From: Lentzea kentuckyensis
Lineage (GTDB): Bacteria > Actinomycetota > Actinomycetes > Mycobacteriales > Pseudonocardiaceae
Length of the DNA stretch: 64,000 bases
Reading direction: 5' to 3'
Assembly (NCBI RefSeq): GCF_002150765.1
Contig: NZ_MUYM01000015.1
Coordinates: 1-64,000, forward strand
Part shown: piece by piece, positions 56,869-64,000 of the stretch
How positions within the stretch are numbered: position 1 is the first letter of the stretch
Layout of the letters: the number at the start of each line of letters is the position of its first letter
Position numbers and translations under genes: made by a program
Notes under the pieces: model-generated
Seen by the model: only the letters and a program-made list of their open reading frames with translations
What the model was told of the DNA's origin: nothing
Databases searched by the model: none

Positions 56869-59800
56869 ATGACTTCGCTGTTCGTCGATCCGCATTATGC
56901 GAGTGCGGAAACGTTCGTGAACCGGACCAAAGACGTTGCGTCACTCATCAACTTCGCCGCGACAGGATGCCGGGTGTGCACCGTCTACGGGGTGGGCGGT
57001 GTCGGCAAGAGCGCACTCGCTTACCAGTTCACGGCGGTGCACAAGGAAGAGTTCTCCGGCACGCTTTGGTACACGCTGACGAACGCGCCACCGTTGTCCG
57101 ATCTGGTCGCGAACATGCTGTCCCAGTTTCCCGACCGCGTGGACGGCGGCAGTGGCGAACCGGTCGAGGAACTGCTGACCTGCCTGGGGTCGCGGCGCTT
57201 TCTGGTCGTGCTGGACAACCTCGAGGTGCTGCTCGACTCCGAACGCTTCCCGAACGCGTTCCGGCCAGGCTACGAGGACTACGGACCGTTTCTTCAGCAG
57301 CTCGCCACTTCTTCGCACACCTGCATGGTGCTGATCACGTCGCGGGAGAAACCCGAACTCCTGCGCGACGACGACCACCGGATCCGCTCGCTGCGCCTGT
57401 CGGGTCTGTCCCGTGCTCCCGCCCGGATGTTGCTGGCGCGCAGGCCGTTGCGCGGTGACGTGGACGCGCGGACCCAGTTGATCGCCCGGTACGGCGGCAA
57501 CCCGCTCGCGATCAAGCTCGCGGCCGACCTGATCAGCGACCTGCACGGTGGCGACATCGGGGAGTTCCTCAGCGACGGCGACACGGTCTTCAGCGACCTG
57601 GAAAACCTGCTGCAGCAACACTTCCAGCGGTTGTCACCGGACGAGAAGCTGGTCATGTACCGGTTGTCCGTCGCGCGCCAGCCGCTGAGCATCCGCGAGA
57701 TCGGGGCCAAGGCCGCGCTGCACCTGTCCAGCGCGCAGGTCAGCGCGGTCCTGCAACAGCTGCTGCGGCGCTCGCTGGTGATCGAGCGCAGTGGCCGATT
57801 CCTGTTGCAGTACATGATCCTCGAGTTCATCACGGCCAGGTTGATCATGGCGCTGGCGGACGAGATCTCCACCGGCCACGCGCGTCTGCTGGCGTGTTTC
57901 GGCCTGGTGGACGCGGCCTTCCCGGAGTTCGTGCGGCACAGCCAGCGCCGGTTCGTGGCCGGCCCGGTGGTCGAGGAACTGCGCGAACGCGCGGTGTCGC
58001 CCGGCCAGATCGCGGCCCGGCTGCGCGGGGTGCTCGACCGGGCGCGGGTTGACCGGCCGGACCACGGCTCGTTCACCGCGGCGAACGCGATCTCCCTGCA
58101 CGCGACGCTGGACCCGGACCTCTCGCACGCGGACCTGAGCGCGTTGGTGCTGCGGCAACTGGATCTGTCCGGGGTGCAGCTGGCCGGCGCCGACGCGAGG
58201 TACACGGAGTTCGACGGCTGCCGATTCCCCGACACCTACCACTACGTGTTCGCACTGCAGTTCTCGCCGGAGGGCGGCATCGTCGCGGTGGGGCAGAGCG
58301 GTGGGGACGTCGCGTTGATCAGCGTGCCGGGCGGGTTGCGGCGCAAGACGTTGCCGGGCAGTGGCGAGTTCGTGCGAGCGCTGACGTTCTCCCCGGACGG
58401 CGCGCGGCTCGCGAGCACGGACGACCGCGGGGCGATCCGGATCTGGAACCTCACCACGGATCTGCCGTTCGACCTCACCGGGCCGACCCGGATGGTCCGC
58501 TCGATGGCGTTCTCCCCGGACGGCAACACGTTGTTCGCCGGTGGCACGGATCCGCGGCTGCTGGCGTGGCCGGTGCCGCCGGACGGGCTGCCCGGCGAGG
58601 CCGTGGCGGTCGGCGAGCACGAGGGCGGCATCTGGGGCGTCGACACGGCACCGACGGGCACGGTGGTCGCGGTCGCCGGCGACCGGTTCGGCCTGGCGTT
58701 GTGGGACTTCGCCACCGGCACGAGGCGACCGGTCGACGTGCCGGGCCCGGTCGACGGCCGCTGGGTCAGATTCACCGGTGCGGGCGATCACGTCGTCGTC
58801 GGCTGTGACGACGGGATGGTGCGGATCTGGCAGGTGGCCACGGGTGAGCTCGTCGTCGAACTGCCCGGTCACAGCGCGCCGGTGTGGGGCGTCAGCGTCG
58901 CGCGGCGGCAGAGCGGTGACTGGCTCGTCACCGGCGACCGCGGCGGCGGCGTGCGGATCTGGGACATCGCCGAACCCGCGCTGGCCAGGTGCCTGCGCAC
59001 GATCCACCTCGACGACGGCTGGGTCTGGCCGGTGGACACCGATCCGGACGGCACGATGTTCGCGGTGGTGAGTTCGAACGCCACGGTTCGGTTCTGGGAC
59101 CTGGAGACGGCCGACTGCCTCGAGGTCCTCAAGGGCACGTCGCGGTCGATCCTCTCGGTGGCGGCGAGCGCGGACGGACAGCTGCTCGCCACCGGCTCGC
59201 ACGACCGCTCGGTGCGGTTGTGGGACCCGGCGACGGGGCAGTGCGTCAAGGAGCTTCCCGGGCACCAGGGCGGAGTGCGGGCGGTCGCGTTCGACCCGTC
59301 CGCCGCCCGGCTCGCGTCGGCGAGCGAGGACTGGGACGTCCGGCTGTGGGACGTGCGGACGCTGAGCCCGGTGGCGCGGCTGACCGGATCGCGGAACTGG
59401 CTCTACACAGTGGCTTTCGACCCTCCCGGCCGGCAGGTGGCGGCGGGCGGGGCCGACCTGATGGTGCGGGTGTGGGACCTGCGCGGCGGCCGGATGGTGC
59501 ACGAGCTCGCCGGGCACGGCGGCATGGTGCGCGCGGTCGAGTTCGCCGCGCAGGGCAGGACCCTCTACTCGGTCGCCGAGGACGGCGCGCTGCGGAAGTG
59601 GGACCTGGCAACGGGTTCCGGCACCGTCGTGGCACAGGCACCGACCCAGCTGACGTGCCTGGAGTTCCTGGACGAGGACAGCGTGGTCACAGGGTCCTCG
59701 GACGGAATGCTCCGGCAATGGCGGCTCTCGGACGGTGCGTGCCTGCGCGAGGTGGACGCGCACCCGTCCGGTGTGTCGTCGGTGGTGGTGACGCCGGACG

Positions 59801-60582
59801 GGACGTTGGTCAGCGGCGGTCTGGACGGCCGGATCCGGCGGTGGTCACTGCCCGGCTTCGAGCCGGGCGACGGGGCCGAGACCGCCAACGGACTGGTGCG
59901 GTCGGTCGCCTACGTCCCGCGGCTGGAGGCGATCGCGCACGCGGGTGCCGACGAGGCCGTGCGGTTGTCCGGCCGGCGCGGCGACCAGGTGCTGCGCATT
60001 CCGCGCCAGTACGAGGGATTGGACATCACCGGGGCACAGGGTCTCTCGGAGGCGGAGCGGCAGCTGCTGGTGGCGCTCGGTGCCGTGGACGGACCTTCGG
60101 CTGTCCGTCCTGCGCCGACCGAGCCCGGCCGCGGCATGACGATGTTCATCTCCTACTCCCACCGCGACGAGGCGCTGCGCCGCGAGTTGGAGACGCACCT
60201 TTCGGCGCTGCGGTGGGAAGGCGCCGTCGAGGGATGGCACGACCGCCGCATCCAGCCGGGGCAGGAGTGGAGCGGCGAGATCGACGCCAACCTGGAGGCC
60301 GCCGACCTGATCCTGTTGCTGATCAGCGCGGACTTCCTGGCGTCGGACTACTGCCGTGACATCGAGATGGAACGAGCGATGCAACGGCACCGCGAGCACA
60401 CCGCGCGGGTGGTGCCGATCATTCTGCGACCGTGCGACTGGCGCGGGTTCCCGTTCGCCGAACTGCAGGGCCTGCCGCAGGACGGTGTCCCGATCACCGC
60501 CCACGCCGATCGCGACGCCGCTTTCACCGAGGTGGTAAGGGGAATCCGCGCGGTCGCGGAGGAGTTCAGGGGGTCGCGGTGA
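56869..60582 (+). CDS. NLR-like STAND protein: NB-ARC, pentapeptide, WD40, TIR
   Basis: A 1237-residue protein. NB-ARC ATPase ~20-300 with Walker A 'CTVYGVGGVGKSALAYQF' and Walker B 'RRFLVVLDNLEVLLDS'. A short pentapeptide-like segment ~420-455 ('LSHADLSALVLRQLDLSGVQ'). About 13-14 WD40 blades ~460-1060 (ends such as 'VRIWDIAEP', 'VRLWDPATG', 'VRVWDLRGG'), enough for two propellers. C-terminal TIR ~1090-1237: 'MTMFISYSHRDEALRRELET', 'ADLILLLISADFLASDYCRD' then 'IEMERAM' with the catalytic Glu. TIR effectors usually cleave NAD+. Overlaps the companion gene by 4 bp. Confidence 0.92.
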   Translation: MTSLFVDPHYASAETFVNRTKDVASLINFAATGCRVCTVYGVGGVGKSALAYQFTAVHKEEFSGTLWYTLTNAPPLSDLVANMLSQFPDRVDGGSGEPVEELLTCLGSRRFLVVLDNLEVLLDSERFPNAFRPGYEDYGPFLQQLATSSHTCMVLITSREKPELLRDDDHRIRSLRLSGLSRAPARMLLARRPLRGDVDARTQLIARYGGNPLAIKLAADLISDLHGGDIGEFLSDGDTVFSDLENLLQQHFQRLSPDEKLVMYRLSVARQPLSIREIGAKAALHLSSAQVSAVLQQLLRRSLVIERSGRFLLQYMILEFITARLIMALADEISTGHARLLACFGLVDAAFPEFVRHSQRRFVAGPVVEELRERAVSPGQIAARLRGVLDRARVDRPDHGSFTAANAISLHATLDPDLSHADLSALVLRQLDLSGVQLAGADARYTEFDGCRFPDTYHYVFALQFSPEGGIVAVGQSGGDVALISVPGGLRRKTLPGSGEFVRALTFSPDGARLASTDDRGAIRIWNLTTDLPFDLTGPTRMVRSMAFSPDGNTLFAGGTDPRLLAWPVPPDGLPGEAVAVGEHEGGIWGVDTAPTGTVVAVAGDRFGLALWDFATGTRRPVDVPGPVDGRWVRFTGAGDHVVVGCDDGMVRIWQVATGELVVELPGHSAPVWGVSVARRQSGDWLVTGDRGGGVRIWDIAEPALARCLRTIHLDDGWVWPVDTDPDGTMFAVVSSNATVRFWDLETADCLEVLKGTSRSILSVAASADGQLLATGSHDRSVRLWDPATGQCVKELPGHQGGVRAVAFDPSAARLASASEDWDVRLWDVRTLSPVARLTGSRNWLYTVAFDPPGRQVAAGGADLMVRVWDLRGGRMVHELAGHGGMVRAVEFAAQGRTLYSVAEDGALRKWDLATGSGTVVAQAPTQLTCLEFLDEDSVVTGSSDGMLRQWRLSDGACLREVDAHPSGVSSVVVTPDGTLVSGGLDGRIRRWSLPGFEPGDGAETANGLVRSVAYVPRLEAIAHAGADEAVRLSGRRGDQVLRIPRQYEGLDITGAQGLSEAERQLLVALGAVDGPSAVRPAPTEPGRGMTMFISYSHRDEALRRELETHLSALRWEGAVEGWHDRRIQPGQEWSGEIDANLEAADLILLLISADFLASDYCRDIEMERAMQRHREHTARVVPIILRPCDWRGFPFAELQGLPQDGVPITAHADRDAAFTEVVRGIRAVAEEFRGSR

Positions 60583-61145
60583 CGAGTGCGGACGAGTTCC
60601 GCCGGCGGTTCGACACCGCCATCCGCCGGGCCGACGCCGTGGACACCTCGTTCACGGCCGAGGCCGACCGGGAGGCGTTCGCCCAGCTGAGCGCCGACTT
60701 CCGCACCGCCTGCGCGGCGTTGCGGGACAACCTGGTGGAGCGCGGCCTGCCTGGTTATCCCGTGGTGGACACCGAAGATCGGGCCTTTCTGATCGGCTGC
60801 TGGACCGACGACGACGAAGACGACAGCTTCGACCACGACCGGTCCGGGCCGTATTCGATCTACACCTACGTCCTGCTGACGTCCGGGATGGCGACGGAGG
60901 CCCGGTGGTTACCGGAGCGGCACGCGTTCGCGGTCGCCGCGGAGCCCGAATGGCTGCCGCTGGCGGTGCGGCGGGACTACCTGAAGAAGTACCGGCTGGT
61001 GTCCGCGCGCACGCCGTTCGACTGCGGTGACCTCATCGAGCACCTGACGGCGGTGGCGATCGCGGGCGGGCGGTTCTACCGCTACGGCACGGATCTCTAC
61101 CTCGCCCAGCATCCCGGTGACGACACCGTGGCCTGGGATCGCTGA
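60579..61145 (+). CDS. Companion of the TIR-STAND gene, unknown
   Basis: A 188-residue soluble protein starting with GTG inside the stop of the STAND gene (GTGA). It has an N-terminal helical part ('SADEFRRRFDTAIRRADAVD', 'SADFRTACAALRDNLVERG'), an acidic loop 'CWTDDDEDDSFDHDRSGP', then a mixed alpha/beta region ending 'GGRFYRYGTDLYLAQHPGDD'. I recognise no family. Tight coupling with an NLR-like protein suggests a regulatory or sensor partner. It could also be an unrelated passenger. Confidence 0.65.
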   Translation: MTSADEFRRRFDTAIRRADAVDTSFTAEADREAFAQLSADFRTACAALRDNLVERGLPGYPVVDTEDRAFLIGCWTDDDEDDSFDHDRSGPYSIYTYVLLTSGMATEARWLPERHAFAVAAEPEWLPLAVRRDYLKKYRLVSARTPFDCGDLIEHLTAVAIAGGRFYRYGTDLYLAQHPGDDTVAWDR

Positions 61146-61195
61146 GCAACCCTCACGTGGACATGTGGTGGCAATCGGGTTTACCGTACCTGTCA

Positions 61196-61209
61196 TGAGA
61201 GCGCTCTCA
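61196..61209. promoter_or_regulatory. LacI-type operator TGAGAGCGCTCTCA
   Basis: A perfect 14-bp palindrome with the central CG step of LacI/GalR-family operators, 26 bp upstream of the DUF1996 ATG. It closely resembles the CebR box (TGGGAGCGCTCCCA) of cellulolytic actinomycetes. The regulator is not encoded in this window. Confidence 0.75.
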
Positions 61210-61235
61210 CACATTGTGGTGCGAGAGGAGTTTCG

Positions 61236-62153
61236 ATGCACGTACGGATTCGAGGAACGATCGGCGTCGCGGCGGTGGCGGTGTCGCTCGTGGCGGCGGG
61301 ACTCGTGGTGGGGCACCGGCCGGCGGTGTCGCACGCGGGGCACAGTTACGCGTACAGCGCCGAGCAGGCGCGGGCGATGGTGGAGCAGCAGGCGATTCCC
61401 GGGTCCGAGTTCCGGGTGACCTGCGGGGCCAGTCATCGCGGGCAGAACGACCCGATCGTGTTCCAGAACCAGTCGGGCGTCTCCCACATGCACGAGTTCT
61501 TCGGCAACCGGACGACGAACGCGTTCTCGACGCTCACGTCGTTGCGGGCCGGGGCGACCAACTGCAATCCGATCTCCGACAGGTCGGCGTACTGGGTGCC
61601 GACGTTGTACAAGAACGGTCAGCCCGTCGCGCCGGACAGCGTGACGATCTACTACCAGGGTATTCACGACCGCACTCGGGCGGTCGCGCATCCGCAGGGG
61701 TTGCGGTACGTGGTGGGCAACTCGAAGGCGGCCTCACCGGACCAGAACCCCGCGGCGCGGTGGTCTTGCACCACGCAGTCGCCGTCGAGCCGCGACTTCC
61801 TGGTGTGCCCGCCGGGCACCAAGGTCGAGACCTACCTGGACTTCCCGACCTGTTGGAACGGCCGGGATCTCGACTCGGCGAACCACCGCGACCACATGGC
61901 GTTCGCGGTGGGGCTGGTCTGTCCGTCGTCGCATCCGGTGGTGGTGCCGCGGCTGGAGTTCCTGATCACCTATCCGGTGAACGGGACCGGGTTGTCATTG
62001 GGAGGCACGATTGGTGGAGCGAACGTGACAAGCGCGCCGGGTTACACCTTCCACGGTGACTTCATGAACGCGTGGGATCCCGCCGAGCTGGAACGCCGGG
62101 TCCGCAACTGCATCAACGCGGGCTACATCTGCGGGACCGACGGCAACCCGTAG
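61236..62153 (+). CDS. Secreted DUF1996 protein
   Basis: A 305-residue exported protein of the DUF1996 family, common in fungi and actinomycetes and of unknown function. Signal peptide ~1-33 ('VAAVAVSLVAAGLVVGHRPA'). Family landmarks: 'EFRVTCGASHRGQNDPIVFQ', 'SHMHEFFGNRTTNAFST', 'YWVPTLYKNGQPV', 'WSCTTQ', 'LDFPTCWNGRDLDSANHRDH' and 'YTFHGDFMNAWDP'. Several His/Asp motifs look metal-binding. ATG 61236 follows GAGAGGAG. A LacI-type operator upstream suggests control by a sugar. Confidence 0.9.
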   Translation: MHVRIRGTIGVAAVAVSLVAAGLVVGHRPAVSHAGHSYAYSAEQARAMVEQQAIPGSEFRVTCGASHRGQNDPIVFQNQSGVSHMHEFFGNRTTNAFSTLTSLRAGATNCNPISDRSAYWVPTLYKNGQPVAPDSVTIYYQGIHDRTRAVAHPQGLRYVVGNSKAASPDQNPAARWSCTTQSPSSRDFLVCPPGTKVETYLDFPTCWNGRDLDSANHRDHMAFAVGLVCPSSHPVVVPRLEFLITYPVNGTGLSLGGTIGGANVTSAPGYTFHGDFMNAWDPAELERRVRNCINAGYICGTDGNP

Positions 62154-62242
62154 TGATCTTGCTGCCGACCCCGGTGCTCAGAAATGTCAGGGCTGTAGGG
62201 CATGCTGGGGCACAGGTGTTCGAACGGTGGGGAGGCAGCGCG

Positions 62243-62932
62243 ATGGCGAAGAAGAGCGGGCTGTCGGCGGACGACGTCGACAGCCTGCGCTCGCAACTGG
62301 ACGGAGGCACCCAGCCGCTGGTGTGGTTCACGGCGGCCGCGGTGGGCATGGAGGCGGGCAGGTCGGCGAAGCTGCTGGCCTTCACCGACCCGGAAGAGGG
62401 CGATTTCATCCAGGTCCGGCCGACGGGCTCGAAGGACGAGATGTCCTTCTCCCCGGCCGAGTTGACGCTGGAGAAACCTCCGCCGCGCAAGAAGCCGGCG
62501 ACCCCGCCTCCTGCGCCACCGGAGCCGCCGCGCGAGACTGAGATCCTCTACCCCTACGTCCCGGAGGCGCCGGTGAAGCCCGCGGCCCCCAAGCCGAAAC
62601 CCGCTGCCGCTCCCGCGGAGGCCACACCCGCGAAGCCGGCGCGCAAGCCGTCAGGTTCGAAGAACGCCACACCCGAGGTCACCGTCACCCTGGTGACCAC
62701 GGGCGAGGGCGAGTGGACCGTGGAGGTGTTGCAGGGCACCCGCAGGACGATCCGCCCGACCCCGGTCTCGCCGGCCGCCGTGGCGCAGGCCGCGAAGCTG
62801 CTGACCGAGGAGGTCTCCGAGATCGTCGAGGGCGTCCTGAACGCGGCGCGTGCCCAGCAGCTGGCCCGCGTGGAGCAACTGCGCGCCGAACTGGAGGCAG
62901 CGCAGAAGGCTCTGAACGACCTGGGCGCGTAG
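62243..62932 (+). CDS. Unknown actinobacterial protein, Pro/Ala-rich linker
   Basis: A 229-residue protein. An N-terminal domain (~1-75: 'SADDVDSLRSQLDGGTQPLV', 'FTDPEEGDFIQVRPTG') is followed by a Pro/Lys/Ala-rich linker (~78-145), a second folded part ('TVTLVTTGEGEWTVEVLQGT', 'RRTIRPTPVSPAAVAQAA') and a C-terminal coiled coil ('AARAQQLARVEQLRAELEAA'). It resembles uncharacterised Pseudonocardiales proteins (possibly DUF6319; not verified). ATG 62243 has GGGGAGG upstream. Confidence 0.7.
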   Translation: MAKKSGLSADDVDSLRSQLDGGTQPLVWFTAAAVGMEAGRSAKLLAFTDPEEGDFIQVRPTGSKDEMSFSPAELTLEKPPPRKKPATPPPAPPEPPRETEILYPYVPEAPVKPAAPKPKPAAAPAEATPAKPARKPSGSKNATPEVTVTLVTTGEGEWTVEVLQGTRRTIRPTPVSPAAVAQAAKLLTEEVSEIVEGVLNAARAQQLARVEQLRAELEAAQKALNDLGA

Positions 62933-63257
62933 CGAAGTTACGTGCTGCGACGCACCGGGTGGTTGTCCTTACGCGTTCGGGTGAGAGGGCTTCCCAGGGC
63001 TGGTGCCGGGGCGGACCGTGGGATGCGCGGATGTCCCGCGCAGGTCCGGCTTGGAGGACGGGGAGGCCCTGATGGGTACGTGTGGGTGCTGTTCCGGGTG
63101 CACGGGGCCCGGCTGCGGCTGCTGTTCGAGCTGCTGACACCAAGATTCGGCGGGGAGCTTTCCGCGTTGTGGTCACGCGGGAGGCTCCCCGCGCCATGTC
63201 CGGGTCTGAGGGAATCCTTGGGGCGCCAGGGACTTCTGGGCTGGAGCACGTGCTCGA
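62933..63257. other. Gap between 62243 gene and peptidase
   Basis: 325 bp with no conventional gene. It contains the 21-codon cysteine-rich micro-ORF at 63072-63137. Other frames through it (for example 63082-63309) have poor composition. I see no convincing terminator or repeat. Confidence 0.5.
63072..63137 (+). CDS. 21-aa cysteine-rich micro-ORF
   Basis: ATG 63072, preceded by GGGGAGGCCCTG (good ribosome-binding site and spacing), encodes only 21 residues: MGTCGCCSGCTGPGCG then CCSSC. Eight are cysteines, in CxCC and CxC patterns like metallothioneins. Another frame through the same DNA also reads through without stops, so composition alone cannot prove it. If translated, it may bind Cu/Zn/Cd or be modified at cysteine. 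Confidence 0.45.
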   Translation: MGTCGCCSGCTGPGCGCCSSC

Positions 63258-64000
63258 TCAGGGCGGGCAGACCGTGCCGTTCGACGGCACCTTCCCGTCG
63301 ATCAGGTAGTCGCGCACGGCCGTGGTCGCGCACCCGGACAGGCCCAGCGCGCCGCGCCCGCTGCCCTGCCAGCCGATCAACGCCGACCCCGGCAGCCGCT
63401 GCGCCGCGTGCTCGCTGCCGGACGCGGGGGTGGAGAGGTCGTTGGCCGTGCTGAGGACCACGATCGGAGGCGCGCTCTTCAGCGCGTCGACCTTCTCGGC
63501 CTTGGGCGGCGGGAACGGGTTGCAGTGCAGCAGCTCGCGGGCGAACACGGCGCCGAACAGGGCGTGCTTGCCCTGCCAGTCCGCGGTCAGGGCCTTCACC
63601 CGGTCCGGTGGGATGCGGGTGGCGGTGTCGTTGCAGCCGATCACCAGGCCCGCGTCGAAGCGGGGCGGGTTCTCGTCGAGGTCGTTCACGAGCGGGTCGA
63701 GCAGGGTGAACAGACCACTGGCGTCGCCCGCGCGGGCCTTCACCAGGGCGTCGGTCAGCTGGGGCCAGCGCGCCCGGTCCGCCAGGCCGGCGAGGATCGC
63801 GTTCAGGGCCGAGCCCGGCGTCAGGTCGACGTACTCGCCGCGGACCCGGTTCGTCCGCAGCTGGCCCAGCAGCGCCTGGACGTCCTCGCGCGGGTTCGCC
63901 AGGGCGCAGCCGCGGGTCTTGCAGTCGGTGGCGAACGCGGCGAACGTCGCTTCGGCCGCCGCGGCCCGGGACTCCAGCACGCCGACCTGGTCGAGCGTCG
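63258..64000 (-). CDS. TAP-type alpha/beta-hydrolase peptidase (C-terminal part)
   Basis: At least 247 residues of the C-terminal half of an exported tripeptidyl-aminopeptidase-like alpha/beta hydrolase; the start lies beyond the right edge. The frame reads in as 'TLDQVGVLESRAAAAEATFA'. 'GLVIGCNDTATRIP' and 'FARELLHCNPFP' are typical. The TAP C-terminal domain is visible: 'PPIVVLSTANDLSTPASGSE' (Asp), 'SALIGWQGSGRGALGLSGCA' (His replaced by Arg or Gly in this stretch), 'DGKVPSNGTVCP'. The nucleophile Ser is outside the window. Confidence 0.82.
   Translation of the reverse strand, partial: TLDQVGVLESRAAAAEATFAAFATDCKTRGCALANPREDVQALLGQLRTNRVRGEYVDLTPGSALNAILAGLADRARWPQLTDALVKARAGDASGLFTLLDPLVNDLDENPPRFDAGLVIGCNDTATRIPPDRVKALTADWQGKHALFGAVFARELLHCNPFPPPKAEKVDALKSAPPIVVLSTANDLSTPASGSEHAAQRLPGSALIGWQGSGRGALGLSGCATTAVRDYLIDGKVPSNGTVCPP

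Noticed and set aside
57634..59763. 709-codon minus-strand frame inside the WD40 region
   Set aside because: Antisense shadow of the repetitive WD40 coding sequence, rich in His/Arg/Pro with no motif.
62942..63454. 170-codon plus-strand frame through the 62.9-63.4 kb gap
   Set aside because: It runs antisense into the TAP peptidase, with composition typical of a shadow. The short Cys-rich frame inside has the better ribosome-binding site.

Overview
The window looks like chromosome from a high-GC, sporulating actinomycete, most likely of the order Pseudonocardiales (Lentzea/Saccharothrix/Amycolatopsis type). This placement is an inference. It rests on very high third-position GC, frequent GTG starts, an SsgA-type sporulation protein, LAL- and NB-ARC-type regulators, a Gram-positive coproporphyrin-dependent haem route (hemE, hemY, hemQ) and abundant four-base ATGA/GTGA gene overlaps. 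I see no tRNA, CRISPR array, complete insertion sequence or prophage.

Layout. 0-0.3 kb: tail of an rRNA operon (spacer, 5S rRNA, terminator). 0.3-1.9 kb: small membrane peptide, MazG-like pyrophosphohydrolase with a LURP-one-like fragment, NmrA-type reductase. 1.9-11.4 kb: a block with a DNA-metabolism or defence flavour: membrane-anchored HIRAN protein, XRE regulator fused to a degenerate ImmA/IrrE domain, an unknown 210-aa protein, a Vsr-type nuclease, then a four-gene operon of RecF/SMC-like ATPase, small protein, YhaO/SbcD-like phosphoesterase and YhaN-like ATPase with a membrane hairpin. 11.5-17.7 kb: secreted I36-type inhibitor, two DUF72 proteins flanking an arylamine N-acetyltransferase and a secreted GH5 enzyme, a VapBC-type toxin-antitoxin pair, HAD protein. 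17.7-25 kb: fatty-acid beta-oxidation pair fadA-fadB, an Aba4-like/8-TM membrane pair under a MerR regulator, phosphotransferase, GNAT. 25-32.3 kb: RNase D, LuxR response regulator, M19 dipeptidase, DUF3000, haem genes. 32.3-35.4 kb: large secreted subtilase.

35.5-39.6 kb is the most interesting locus. Three paralogous TIGR04222-type membrane proteins carry Ser/Gly/Cys-rich C-terminal tails, followed by a DUF692 (MNIO) multinuclear-iron enzyme and a DUF2063-like partner. A 24-codon micro-ORF with a strong ribosome-binding site lies upstream. The arrangement suggests that the cysteine tails of membrane proteins are substrates for MNIO modification.

39.6-49.7 kb: msrB, asparaginase with a GntR regulator, two XRE-NB-ARC regulators, SsgA-like protein, a LAL regulator and a LuxR protein coupled to a MaoC hydratase. 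49.7-53.8 kb: two acyl-CoA dehydrogenases with a TetR regulator, stand-alone LigD-type primase/polymerase. 54-56.8 kb: tight three-gene operon (2OG-Fe dioxygenase, D-2-hydroxyacid dehydrogenase-like protein lacking its catalytic residues, PLP aminotransferase), probably a small amino-acid-derived pathway. 56.9-61.1 kb: an NLR-like NB-ARC/pentapeptide/WD40/TIR protein with an overlapping companion gene, a candidate anti-phage module. 61.2-64 kb: DUF1996 secreted protein behind a LacI-type operator, an actinobacterial protein of unknown function, a 21-codon cysteine-rich micro-ORF and the end of a TAP-type exported peptidase.

All calls come from reading sequence and translations. No database search was run, so family names are recognition by motif.
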